From: JBEKYD01 sp049509915
GTDB lineage: Bacteria > Acidobacteriota > Terriglobia > Bryobacterales > Bryobacteraceae
Reading direction: 5' to 3'
NCBI GenBank assembly: GCA_049509915.1
Contig: JBEKZL010000007.1
Coordinates: 1-56,742, forward strand
Length of the DNA: 56,742 nucleotides
The notes under the pieces were generated by a model. That model was given only the letters and a program-made list of their open reading frames with translations, searched no databases and was not told the origin of the DNA. Shown in pieces: positions 7,384 through 16,432 of the stretch. Positions within the stretch are counted from its first letter, which is position 1. Each line of letters starts with the position of its first letter. A program made the position numbers and the translations under genes.

Positions 7384-8442
7384 ATGAGCCAGCCGAGAAT
7401 TCGGGTCCTTATCGTCGACGATTCCGCCGTGGTTCGACAGGCGCTGAGCGAAGTGCTGTCCGGCGACCCCGGGATTGAGGTCATCGGCACCGCCAGCGAC
7501 CCGTTCGTCGCCGCCGAGCGGATGCAGGACCAAGCGCCGGACGTGATCACCTTGGACATCGAGATGCCCCGCATGGACGGCTTGACGTTCCTGCGGAAGA
7601 TCATGAGCCAGCACCCCATCCCCGTGGTGGTTTGCTCCACGCTGGCTGAAGAGGGTGCGTCCACGACGCTCAAAGCGCTCGAATACGGGGCGGTGGATAT
7701 TATCGCCAAGCCGCGCCTCGGAACCAAGAAGTTCTTCGCCGAGTCGAGCGTGATCCTCTGCCAGGCGGTAAGAGCAGCCGCGGCGGCCCGCTTGCGAGTG
7801 CCAAGCCACACCGTGGAACCGAAGCTCACCGCCGATGCCATTCTGTCCCGGGCCAAAGGCGCCACGCTGGATACCACCGAAAAGGTAGTGGTCGTCGGCG
7901 CATCTACCGGCGGCACCGAGGCCCTTCGCGCGCTGCTCGAAGTCCTGCCCGCCGACGGTCCCGGTATCGCCATCGTGCAGCACATGCCGGAGGTCTTCAC
8001 CCGCGCCTTTGCCAACCGTCTGGACGGCCTGTGCCAGATTTCCGTCAAGGAAGCGCAGAGCAACGACACCGTTCTACGCGGACGCGCGTTGATCGCCCCG
8101 GGCAACCACCATCTGCTCCTCAAGCGGAGCGGCGCGCGCTACTACGTCGAAATCAAGGACGGTCCGCTGGTATCCCGCCACCGTCCCTCCGTGGATGTAT
8201 TGTTTCGTTCCGCGGCGCGCTACGCGGGCCAAAACGCGGTAGGGGTGATACTGACGGGCATGGGCGACGACGGCGCCAGCGGGATGCTGGAAATGAAGCA
8301 GGCCGGCGCGGCCACCATCGCCCAGGATGAAGCCACCTCGGTGGTGTTCGGAATGCCCAACGAGGCCATCAAACGGGGCGCCGTGGACACGGTCCTGCCC
8401 CTGCCGGCGATTGCCGCCGCGATCCTCGCTCGCACCCGCTGA
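7384..8442 (+). CDS. cheB: Chemotaxis methylesterase/response regulator CheB
   Basis: CheB removes methyl groups from receptors when phosphorylated by CheA. The receiver domain carries the DD pair at residues 12-13 and D58, with K109 in the IIAKPR strand. After a linker the esterase domain shows the triad S174 (GASTGG), H200 (VQHMP) and D296 (TGMGDDGA). ATG 7384 was chosen because GGAAGGAAAAG lies just upstream and it begins the conserved RIRVLIVDDS strand. A TTG at 7363 would overlap this ribosome-binding site. At 352 residues it is a normal, intact CheB and closes the operon. Confidence 0.96.
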   Translation: MSQPRIRVLIVDDSAVVRQALSEVLSGDPGIEVIGTASDPFVAAERMQDQAPDVITLDIEMPRMDGLTFLRKIMSQHPIPVVVCSTLAEEGASTTLKALEYGAVDIIAKPRLGTKKFFAESSVILCQAVRAAAAARLRVPSHTVEPKLTADAILSRAKGATLDTTEKVVVVGASTGGTEALRALLEVLPADGPGIAIVQHMPEVFTRAFANRLDGLCQISVKEAQSNDTVLRGRALIAPGNHHLLLKRSGARYYVEIKDGPLVSRHRPSVDVLFRSAARYAGQNAVGVILTGMGDDGASGMLEMKQAGAATIAQDEATSVVFGMPNEAIKRGAVDTVLPLPAIAAAILARTR

Positions 8443-8523
8443 TGCCCGCGCCAGGGAAAGACGCAGCGCCGGCCGAGGGGCCGGGGTGGAAATCCGGGCT
8501 GAAATATGTTCCCGTAGGTTCTT

Positions 8524-10128
8524 ATGAAACCACTGAATCGCACGGTCCCTCTCATCATGGCGATCGGTCTCGGCGCGGCGATGTTCGGCGCGGCGAACGC
8601 CGCCGACCGTGTCAAGACCGCCAATGGCCTCATCGAGGCAACCGGCCAAGCCGGCTCCGGGGTGCGCAGTTTCAAGGGAATTCCGTTTGCGCAGCCGCCG
8701 GTCGGAAATCTGCGCTGGAAAGAGCCGCAGCCGACGAAGAACTGGAAGGGGGTACGCAACGCCGACCAGTTCGGCCCGCGCTGCATGCAGCGGACCTCGC
8801 CCACCGCCGACTATTGGTTTCGCAGCAATGGCATGAGCGAGGATTGCCTCTATCTGAACGTCTGGACGCCGGCGAAATCAGGCCATGAGCGGCTGCCGGT
8901 GCTCGTATACGTCTTCGGCGGCGGATTTCAGAACGGCGACGGTTCCGAGCCGCGCTACGACGGCGCCAGCATGGCCGGCAAGGGGATAGTTGCGGTCACG
9001 GTGAACTACCGGACCAACATCTTCGGGTTCTTCTCCCACCCCGAATTAACCAGGGAGTCGCCCCACCACGCCTCCGGCAATTACGGATTGCTGGACCAGG
9101 TGGCCGCTCTCGAATGGGTGCAGCGGAACATCGCGGCGTTCGGCGGCGATCCGAAACAGGTGACCATTGCCGGCGAATCGGCCGGGTCGATGTCGGTCAG
9201 CGCCTTGATGGCCTCTCCGTTGTCCAGGGAGCTTATCGCCGGCGCCATCGGCGAGAGCGGCGCGATGATCGCGACTCTGCCCCCGCACCCGCTCGCCGAA
9301 ACCGAACAGGAGGGAACCCGGTTCGCAGAATCCGCCGGCGCGGCGACGCTCACGGCGTTGCGCGCCATGAGTGCCGAACAGATTCAGGAGGCTGAGGCAA
9401 AGGGCCGTCCCATGCGCTTCAGCCCGAACCTGGACGGCTACTTCCTGGCCAAACCATTGACGGAGATTCTGGCCGCCGGCGAACAAGCTAAGGTCCCGCT
9501 GCTGGCCGGGTCCAACACCGAAGAGCAGCCGGCGCGGTCGGTGCTCCAGACAGCTGAGCCCACGCAGGAGAATTTCGCCAACGCCGTCCGAAAGCTTTAC
9601 GGTGACCGCGCCGATGAGATTCTGAAGGCGTATCGGGCTTCCACGCCGGAAGAGGTCGTCGAGGCCGCCACCGACCTGGCCAGCGCGCGGTTCATCGCCT
9701 ACGGCACGTGGAAATGGACCGAACTGCAGGCGAAGACCGGTGGCAAGCCGGTATATCGCTACCTGTACGCCCATCCGCGGCCGAAGTTCCTCGGGACGCC
9801 CAACCAGCCGCAAACGATTCCCGATCGCCCGGCGGCACCCTATGGCGCGGCGCATTCGGCCGAAATTCAGTACGCCATGGGCAATCTCCCACTCGACAAG
9901 AGGTACGCCTGGGAGCCCGCCGACTACAAGATTTCCGAGGTCCTGCAGGCGTACTTCGCCAACTTCATCAAGACTCGGAATCCTAACGCCGCCGGTTTGC
10001 CGACCTGGCCGGCGTACACCGGCGATACCAACTTCGAGATCATGCGCCTGGATGTGGATTGCCGGGTGGAACCGGAGCCGCACCGTAACCGCTACCTGGC
10101 GCTCGATTCACTCTACGTCAAACCATAG
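8524..10128 (+). CDS. Secreted type-B carboxylesterase
   Basis: This alpha/beta-hydrolase of 534 residues has a signal peptide (MKPLNRTVPLIMAIGLGAAM, cleavage likely after AANA). It has the type-B esterase landmarks SFKGIPFAQPPVG near the N-terminus and the nucleophile S219 in GESAGS. Glu follows in AGSNTEEQ and His in GAAHSAEIQYAMGN. The oxyanion segment is YVFGGGFQ, where most relatives have His before the glycines. Substrate is unknown; carboxylic esters are likely. It follows cheB by about 80 bp on the same strand but has no functional link to it. Confidence 0.9.
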   Translation: MKPLNRTVPLIMAIGLGAAMFGAANAADRVKTANGLIEATGQAGSGVRSFKGIPFAQPPVGNLRWKEPQPTKNWKGVRNADQFGPRCMQRTSPTADYWFRSNGMSEDCLYLNVWTPAKSGHERLPVLVYVFGGGFQNGDGSEPRYDGASMAGKGIVAVTVNYRTNIFGFFSHPELTRESPHHASGNYGLLDQVAALEWVQRNIAAFGGDPKQVTIAGESAGSMSVSALMASPLSRELIAGAIGESGAMIATLPPHPLAETEQEGTRFAESAGAATLTALRAMSAEQIQEAEAKGRPMRFSPNLDGYFLAKPLTEILAAGEQAKVPLLAGSNTEEQPARSVLQTAEPTQENFANAVRKLYGDRADEILKAYRASTPEEVVEAATDLASARFIAYGTWKWTELQAKTGGKPVYRYLYAHPRPKFLGTPNQPQTIPDRPAAPYGAAHSAEIQYAMGNLPLDKRYAWEPADYKISEVLQAYFANFIKTRNPNAAGLPTWPAYTGDTNFEIMRLDVDCRVEPEPHRNRYLALDSLYVKP

Positions 10129-10134
10129 GGAGGG

Positions 10135-11793
10135 TCAGCTCCCGGCCGTCCCCAACCGCCGCATTCCGGCGCGCAACCTGTTGTGCTTTTGCATCAGCCG
10201 CAGATAGCGCGCCTCGCTGCCGCTCCGTTTGGCGCGAAGGATCTCGGCCGCGTCACCGAGTTCCCGCTCTTTCCATCGCTCCAGGTCCGGAAGCAGGCTC
10301 AGCGCGAGGGCCAGCCCGCTGGCCGTTTCCACTCCCAGCGCTCGGGACACGCGCCTGGACGCCGCGCGGCGGAACCGCTCCGGGTCGCCGCCGAACCGCT
10401 CCCCGATCGCCCGCTGCACGGCCAGCCCCAGATGGCGGATTAGGAAACGGTCCCATGAGCCGGCCTCAGCCGTGCGATCCTCAAACAAGACGTGCCCCAT
10501 CGCCAGCTTCTCCAGCGTGCGCCTGGAACTTCGATATCCCGGTTCCCGCCCGATCCGGCTCTCTTCCCGCTCCACCAGCTTCGCGATCCGGGGATCGACT
10601 GCACGAAACCCCAGCTTCCGGTAGAACCAGAATGCTCCCGAATCGACCGCTTCCGGGTTCTCGTGACCGAGCTGGTAGGGATCCACCGAAAATACCTTCA
10701 CTCCCAGCACCTGGCGGAACAGGCGCAACACCTGCGCATAGATCCAGGCGGATTCGCCCTCTCGAAAGGTGTAATAGAGGTTAAAGCCCACCTCGGCGCG
10801 TTCGAAGAAGGAGAGCAGTTCCACGTAGCCGGCCGGAACGCCGTTGATGAAAAACATGGCGGCGTGATAGGCCCGCAGGGGCAGGCGCCATTCCGGCGGT
10901 AGGCCGCAGAAATAGATTTCCACGCCGCGGCCGGGACTGGCCCGATATACGCCGCCCGCATCACCTTGGCTGAAACCGTAAAGCTCACGGTAGCGCATGG
11001 CCGACGTGTCCAAGATCAGGTCCAGCATCTTGCGGCCGGCAGCGGGCGAAAGGCGCTCGACGGGAAGCGTGGGGCCCTCCAGTTCCCGCGGCAGGGAGAC
11101 ATCGGCACGCCGCAGCAGCGGTTCGCTGTGGCAGTAGAGCTTCCGCGCGGGCAGCCGCAAGTGCGAACGCGAGGCGCGGGCGCTCGCCATTTTCCACGTG
11201 AGCGGCATATCGAGCGCATCGTAGATCGCCGCCCGCTCGCGCTCTCCCGATGGCAGGCTTTCGAGCCGCGCCAGCAGCCACTCGATGTCGCTCGATCCGC
11301 GTCCCCGCGCGGCCGCGATCCACTGCCGGAAGGGGGAGTGCGCTTCCACCGGCCAATCCTCCGCCGCCAGGGGCATCAGCCGCACCATCGCCGCGCCAAG
11401 CCGGCCGACTCCGTCGTAGCGATCCCACGCAATCTCGATATTCCGCCGGTAGCGCCTGGCCAGCCGCCGCGCCACCGCGTAGCTGAAGACCGCCGAAAGC
11501 GCAGTCCCGGCGATGCCCGAAATCTCCGGCACTTCGAAGGCCGCCAGGTCCGCGCCCACCGCCGCGATGCGTCGCTCGAAGCGGAGCAGGATGGCGTCGG
11601 CCAGCCTCGCCACTTCCGGCGAGCGCGGATAAGCTCGCAGGAACAGCAGCGTCTCGTGAAGCCGGATCAGGTCCGCCGGTTCCGCAAAGCGCCGCTTCGC
11701 CGCCGACGCCAGCAACCGCTCCAATGCCCCGTTCTCCGGGGGGCCGAAGCGCCTCTTCCACCGGTCCAGCCGGTCCAGCAGCTTGTCAGTCAT
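10135..11793 (-). CDS. Unknown 552-residue protein with a GNAT-like segment
   Basis: I do not recognise the whole protein. The N-terminal half is helical and rich in Arg, Ala and Leu, with no signal peptide or clear membrane helix. Residues about 320-430 resemble a GNAT acetyltransferase fold: GVPAGYVELLSFFERAEVGFNLYYTF, a helix, then SGAFWFYRKLGFRAVDP, which matches the late GNAT pattern FYxxLGF. The C-terminal 120 residues are again helical. It ends 6 bp from the convergently transcribed esterase. Acyltransferase activity is inference from the short motif. Confidence 0.75.
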   Translation of the reverse strand: MTDKLLDRLDRWKRRFGPPENGALERLLASAAKRRFAEPADLIRLHETLLFLRAYPRSPEVARLADAILLRFERRIAAVGADLAAFEVPEISGIAGTALSAVFSYAVARRLARRYRRNIEIAWDRYDGVGRLGAAMVRLMPLAAEDWPVEAHSPFRQWIAAARGRGSSDIEWLLARLESLPSGERERAAIYDALDMPLTWKMASARASRSHLRLPARKLYCHSEPLLRRADVSLPRELEGPTLPVERLSPAAGRKMLDLILDTSAMRYRELYGFSQGDAGGVYRASPGRGVEIYFCGLPPEWRLPLRAYHAAMFFINGVPAGYVELLSFFERAEVGFNLYYTFREGESAWIYAQVLRLFRQVLGVKVFSVDPYQLGHENPEAVDSGAFWFYRKLGFRAVDPRIAKLVEREESRIGREPGYRSSRRTLEKLAMGHVLFEDRTAEAGSWDRFLIRHLGLAVQRAIGERFGGDPERFRRAASRRVSRALGVETASGLALALSLLPDLERWKERELGDAAEILRAKRSGSEARYLRLMQKHNRLRAGMRRLGTAGS

Positions 11794-11861
11794 TGCTCTT
11801 GAGCTTAGTGCACAACTCCATTAGTTCGCCAAAGTCCTTCCCGGCAACCGTCCCCAATTGG

Positions 11862-12060
11862 TCGCGGCTCGGTTTCGCGCGTTTCCGGGATGCTACCGCA
11901 AAGGAAGCGTCGACCCAAGGACGCATGGTCTGGCTGGCCCTTTCGGCAGGCAGGCGTAGCATCGAGATCGCTGCCGAGTTGAACCTGCTCGCCAAGACAG
12001 TCGGCGCATGCAAGCGGCGAGGATTCAATAAGTTGGACCTCCAATCGACGGCCGGGCCGC
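11862..12060 (+). pseudogene. IS630-type transposase remnant (HTH part)
   Basis: Within the 494-bp stretch 11794-12287, which has no intact gene, one frame reads QGRMVWLALSAGRRSIEIAA and then ELNLLAKTVGACKRRGFNKL. This resembles the N-terminal helix-turn-helix of IS630-family transposases, where the arrangement is R-x-x-x-V-L-L-A-x-x-G-x-S-x-x-E-I-A followed by a second helix and W/C-K-R-R-F. No catalytic DDE region or terminal repeats are visible. The rest of the interval shows nothing I can name. Confidence 0.45.
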
Positions 12061-12287
12061 TAACTGGCAGTTACTTGGGGCTACCACCGCAGGTTCCGCG
12101 AAAACGGCTGGGGTCGATGAGGCCATGACCACCGGGCGCGGCCAGAACGATCAGACCAGCCCAACCGCCCAGCAAGGAAATCCTTGTCCTCCAAACGATG
12201 GTAGCTGGCGGGTACCGATTGGCAGCTTGCGTGACCCGGAGGGGTGTGGATTAAGAAACTTATTTGACTGACAGGAGTCTAATCAGT

Positions 12288-12866
12288 ATGCGTTACTGGT
12301 CGTTTCTCGCAGCCAAAATAGCTGTGGCGTCGGTGGCGCTGTACGGGCTCCTGATCTTGATGGACGGGTATCTGCCGCACGGCATGATTGCCAAACCCGC
12401 CGGAAAAATCCATGCCGCCCCTCGGGTGCCGACTTTGCCCGGCGCCGACGCCAATAACCAAAAGGACATTATCTGGCTGGTTCCGGGAGCTGTCGCGACG
12501 CCCGCCGAGGAAGCCAAACTGCTGGCTCCGCTATCGAACGGCACCGACCGGCTACTGTGCAACCTGGGTTTAATGGCATGGTTTCTGCTCGCGGTCGGTG
12601 TTGGATATCTCATCGTTTGGGACCAACGCTACCGCTGCCGCACCTGCCTGCGGCGTCTGCGCATGCCGGTCGAAACCGGATCGTGGGGGCAAATGCTGCA
12701 ATTCGGCCGGCCCCGTATCGAGTATATCTGCGTCTACGGCCACGGCACCCTGCGCGCCGAGGAGTTGCAGATTTCCGGCCGGGAACAGCCGGAATGGACG
12801 CCCAACTCCGGCGATTTCTGGCAGGAATTGTGCGGCTCCAGTAAAGATTCGTCCATTGAGCCGTGA
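12288..12866 (+). CDS. Two-helix membrane protein with zinc-ribbon-like tail, function unknown
   Basis: The 192-residue product has a first hydrophobic helix (residues about 4-22) and a second (about 97-113, LGLMAWFLLAVGVGYLIVW). A proline-rich periplasmic loop lies between them. After the second helix comes a cytoplasmic tail with C-x2-C (RCRTCLRRLRMP) and, about 35 residues on, CVYGHG, a likely metal-binding ribbon. ATG 12288 is preferred because AGGAG lies 10 nt upstream; the TTG at 12264 is the alternative. No family is recognised. It stands alone between the transposase remnant and the penicillin-binding protein gene. Confidence 0.7.
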   Translation: MRYWSFLAAKIAVASVALYGLLILMDGYLPHGMIAKPAGKIHAAPRVPTLPGADANNQKDIIWLVPGAVATPAEEAKLLAPLSNGTDRLLCNLGLMAWFLLAVGVGYLIVWDQRYRCRTCLRRLRMPVETGSWGQMLQFGRPRIEYICVYGHGTLRAEELQISGREQPEWTPNSGDFWQELCGSSKDSSIEP

Positions 12867-13057
12867 CGCCGAAGCACGCTTGGTGCCGAACTGGACACGA
12901 GCGGCGCCTGACAATCAGGCGGCAGTAGAGGAGCTTTTGGTTTATTTGCAACCGCTTAGCACGGTCAGAGTGACCGGGCGCCCGGTTCGCGCTCGGCTTT
13001 GGCCCGCTGCGTGCTTATGGGCAACCGGTTGGGCTACCGAGCGGCCATTCCCCAGGC

Positions 13058-15616
13058 ATGCGAAAATCAAAGATAGTGGCGAAGAAGGGAATGAAAGTGC
13101 GGGTCCCGACCAATTCCGGTCTGGCTCGCTTTGTCTTGGGCCCGATCGGCCGTACCCTGCTCATCGCGGGCGCTGTCGCCATGATCGTCTGCTTTGGTGT
13201 CTTTACCTACTTCTACCTTGTCTATGCTCCCCTGATCGATAAGAAACTGGCTGAAGGCCCGATCGCCAACACGGCCAAAATCTTTGCCGCGCCGGAAGCC
13301 GTTTCGGTGGGGGATACTTCGACCCCCGAGACAGTCGCCGCCGATCTCCGCCGCAGCGGCTATACCGAATCCCGCAGCAATCCGACCGGTTATTACCAGC
13401 TCTACCCCGCCGCCATCGAAGTCTACCCCGGACCGGACTCATACTTCGACCAGGAAGCCGGCCTAATCCGCTTTTCCGGCGGTAAAATCTCCTCCATCGT
13501 CTCGCTGCAGGACAATACCGCGCGTAACGAGTACCAGTTGGAACCCCAACTGATTACCAATTTCTCTGGTCCCAACCGCGAGAAACGGCGCACCGTCCGG
13601 TTCGCCGACATCCCCAAGGTGCTGGTGGAAGCGGTAACCTCAGCCGAGGATAAGCGTTTCTTCCAACACTCGGGTTTCGACCCGGTGCGCATCGTCAAAG
13701 CCGTCTACGTGGATGTACGCGAGGGCCGCAAGGACCAGGGCGCTTCCACCCTCAGCATGCAGTTGGCGAAGATGTTCTGGCTGGACCCGCAGAAACGCTG
13801 GACGCGCAAGCTGGCGCAGGTGATGATCACCATCCAGATCGAGCAGCGCATGTCCAAGGAGGAAATCTTCGAAGACTACGCCAACGACGTCTACCTGGGC
13901 TCCCGCGGCTCTTTCCGCATTCACGGTTTCGGCGAGGCGGCGGAGGCTTACCTCGGCAAGGATCTCAGCCAGGTCGACGTTTCCGACGCCGCTGAGCTGG
14001 CCGGCATGATCCAGCATCCGGCCGCCTACGACCCCTACCATCACCCCGACCGTGTGCGCGAACGGCGCAACGTGGTTTTGAACCTGATGCGCCAGAACGG
14101 CTACATCGACGACCGCGATTACGCCAAAGCCGCCGAAGCGCCCATCAACGTGCCCAAGGCCGCGGCCCAGTCAATCGAAGCGCCGTACTTCGTGGACCTG
14201 GTCAGCGACACCCTGCAATCCAAGTTTCAGGACGCCGATCTGCAGGCCAACGCCTATCGCATTTACACGACCCTGGATATGCGTTTGCAGCGCGAGGCCG
14301 GCGAAGCCATTCGCATGGGCATGCAGAACGTGGACGAGCAAATCCGCAGGCAGCGCCGGTTCAAGGGCAAGACCGTCCCCGAGCCGCAGGTGGCGCTGGT
14401 GGCGATCGACCCGCATACCGGCGAAGTGCGCGCCCTGGTGGGAGGCCGCAGCTATGGCGCCAGCCAGCTCAATCATGTGCTCGCCAAGCGCCAGCCCGGC
14501 TCCATTTTCAAGCCGTTCGTCTACGCCGCCGCCATGGATACGGGGCTGGATGGCGCCGCCCAGGTGCTGACGGCCAGCAGCATGGTGGACGACGAGCCTA
14601 CCACTTTCTGGTTTGACGATAAGCCGTACGAACCCTCCAATTTCGAGCACGAGTTCATGGGCCGCGTTACTCTGCGCACCGCGCTGGCCCACTCGCTCAA
14701 CGTGGCCACGGTGAAAGTGGCCGAAACGGTGGGCTACCAGGCGGTGGTCGAAATGGCCAATCGTGCCGGCATGAATTACCATATTCAGCCCACCCCCGCC
14801 GTGGCGCTCGGCGCCTACGAAATCACCCCGCTCGAAGCCGTCGGCGCCTACACACTGTTCGCCAACCAGGGGGTGTTCGTGAAGCCGAATTTCCTCACCC
14901 TGGTGCGCTCCCAGGACGGGCACGTGCTGTATAAGGGCACCCCGGAGAAGCGGAGTGCGCTCGATCCGCGGGTGGCTTACCTGATGACCAATCTGATGGA
15001 GGAAGTGCTGCGCAGCGGGACCGCCGCGGGAGTTCGCAGCCGCTATGGGTTCCTGGTGCCGGCGGCGGGCAAGACCGGCACTTCGCGCGATGGCTGGTTC
15101 GCCGGCTATACCTCCCAGTTACTGTGCGTGGTGTGGGTAGGGTTTGACGACAATAGCAATCTGGATCTGCAGGGGGCCTTCTCGGCCGCTCCCATCTGGG
15201 CGGAATTCATGCGGCGCGCGCTCGGCTTCCGCGAATACCGCGACGCCGAGGAATTCCGGGTTCCCAACGGCATCGTGACCCTCGAAATCGATCCGGCTTC
15301 CGGCATGCCCGCCACGCCCAATTGCCCCAAGACGCAAACCGAGGTCTATATCGCCGGAACCGAACCGGTGGGGAGTTGCCCGCTGCACGGCGGCCGCACC
15401 GGTGTGACCAACGTGGCGGGGTGGGATTCGGAAGCGCCCGCGCGGGCCGGCGAATCCGGTGCCAGCCAGATCGGTGCGGGCGAAGTTGCCCGCCGGGCCG
15501 CGCGCCAGACCCCGCCCGATACCGCCGCTGAAACCGCAAGCATCCCGCCAAACCCGAAAAAAACGCCGCGGGAGAAGAAGGGGCTGTTCCGCCGCCTGCT
15601 GGATGTGATTAAATAA
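13058..15616 (+). CDS. Class A penicillin-binding protein (glycosyltransferase/transpeptidase)
   Basis: This bifunctional enzyme polymerises lipid II and cross-links peptidoglycan in the periplasm. It has a basic N-terminus, a membrane anchor at about 25-50, and a PBP1b-like regulatory segment. The GT51 domain holds catalytic Glu at 197 (EDKRFF) and GASTLSMQLAKMFWLDP, with QIEQRMSKEEIFEDYANDVYLG. The transpeptidase has S482-x-x-K485, S546-L-N548 and K672-T-G-T. A low-complexity basic tail ends the 852 residues. The start ATG is the first in frame and is followed by a lysine-rich stretch typical of the family. Confidence 0.94.
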   Translation: MRKSKIVAKKGMKVRVPTNSGLARFVLGPIGRTLLIAGAVAMIVCFGVFTYFYLVYAPLIDKKLAEGPIANTAKIFAAPEAVSVGDTSTPETVAADLRRSGYTESRSNPTGYYQLYPAAIEVYPGPDSYFDQEAGLIRFSGGKISSIVSLQDNTARNEYQLEPQLITNFSGPNREKRRTVRFADIPKVLVEAVTSAEDKRFFQHSGFDPVRIVKAVYVDVREGRKDQGASTLSMQLAKMFWLDPQKRWTRKLAQVMITIQIEQRMSKEEIFEDYANDVYLGSRGSFRIHGFGEAAEAYLGKDLSQVDVSDAAELAGMIQHPAAYDPYHHPDRVRERRNVVLNLMRQNGYIDDRDYAKAAEAPINVPKAAAQSIEAPYFVDLVSDTLQSKFQDADLQANAYRIYTTLDMRLQREAGEAIRMGMQNVDEQIRRQRRFKGKTVPEPQVALVAIDPHTGEVRALVGGRSYGASQLNHVLAKRQPGSIFKPFVYAAAMDTGLDGAAQVLTASSMVDDEPTTFWFDDKPYEPSNFEHEFMGRVTLRTALAHSLNVATVKVAETVGYQAVVEMANRAGMNYHIQPTPAVALGAYEITPLEAVGAYTLFANQGVFVKPNFLTLVRSQDGHVLYKGTPEKRSALDPRVAYLMTNLMEEVLRSGTAAGVRSRYGFLVPAAGKTGTSRDGWFAGYTSQLLCVVWVGFDDNSNLDLQGAFSAAPIWAEFMRRALGFREYRDAEEFRVPNGIVTLEIDPASGMPATPNCPKTQTEVYIAGTEPVGSCPLHGGRTGVTNVAGWDSEAPARAGESGASQIGAGEVARRAARQTPPDTAAETASIPPNPKKTPREKKGLFRRLLDVIK

Positions 15617-15629
15617 TCACAGGGTGATT
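15615..15629 (+). terminator. Small hairpin at the PBP stop codon
   Basis: The inverted repeat AATCAC/GTGATT with a 3-nt loop overlaps the stop codon. There is no U-tract, so termination would be weak. Confidence 0.25.
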
Positions 15630-15652
15630 CGGTAGCACTGTAGGAGGCCCGC

Positions 15653-16432
15653 ATGGTTGCACGTCACTTTGCCTTGGCACTATTGGCTGGTTTCGTCTCC
15701 GCAACCGCGGCCGCACAATCCGGCAATGCCATGCTGGATAAGGCCACGGCCGCATCCGCCGCCACATCCCCGCCCCTGTCTCCGGAGCTTCGGGGCGATA
15801 TTTTCATGGCCCGAAGGGATTATCGCGCGGCCATCGACGCCTATGGTCTGGCGCCATCCACCGATGCCGTCGTTCGCAATAAAGTCGGCATCGCCTACCA
15901 CCAGATGAACGACCTGGAAAGTGCCCGCAAGGCCTATCAACAGGCCCTTAAGATCAGGCCCGGCTACGCTGAGGTGATGAACAACATGGGTGCGGTCTAC
16001 TATGCCCGCAAGAGCTACCGCCGCGCCATTTCCTGGTACGAGAGAGCTTTGAAACAGGACGCCGACTCAACCCGCGCCGCATCCTATTACATGAACCTCG
16101 GCACCGCCTGGTTCGCGCGCAGGAACTTTGCTAAGGGTATGGAGAATTACCAGATTGCCGTCAAGCTCGATCCCGAGGTGCTGGAGCATCACGGCAGCTT
16201 CGGCCAGATCCTGGAGGAGCGCAGCATAGCCGAGCGAGCTTCCTACCACTACCATATCGCCCGGCTGTACGCCAAACAGGGCCGTAACGAGTTGGCCCTT
16301 CAGTACCTGCGCAAAGCCCTGGAGGAGGGCTACAAGGACAAGAAGGAACTGGCCAAGGAGCCGGATTTCGCCGCCATGCGCGACTTGCCCGAATTCAAGG
16401 AGCTGCTGACCCTGGAGCCGCGTGTCCTGTAG
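15653..16432 (+). CDS. Exported TPR protein
   Basis: The 259-residue product has a signal peptide (MVARHFALALLAGFVSATAAAQ). From residue about 50 it carries four to five tetratricopeptide repeats, clearest in VRNKVGIAYHQMNDLESARK and the next two units (MNNMGAVYYARKSYRRAISWYERALK; MNLGTAWFARRNFAKGMENYQIAVK). TPR arrays bind protein partners; the partner is unknown. A strong TAGGAGG site precedes ATG 15653. The gene overlaps the next by 11 bp, so the two should be co-translated and may act together in the envelope. Confidence 0.85.
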   Translation: MVARHFALALLAGFVSATAAAQSGNAMLDKATAASAATSPPLSPELRGDIFMARRDYRAAIDAYGLAPSTDAVVRNKVGIAYHQMNDLESARKAYQQALKIRPGYAEVMNNMGAVYYARKSYRRAISWYERALKQDADSTRAASYYMNLGTAWFARRNFAKGMENYQIAVKLDPEVLEHHGSFGQILEERSIAERASYHYHIARLYAKQGRNELALQYLRKALEEGYKDKKELAKEPDFAAMRDLPEFKELLTLEPRVL

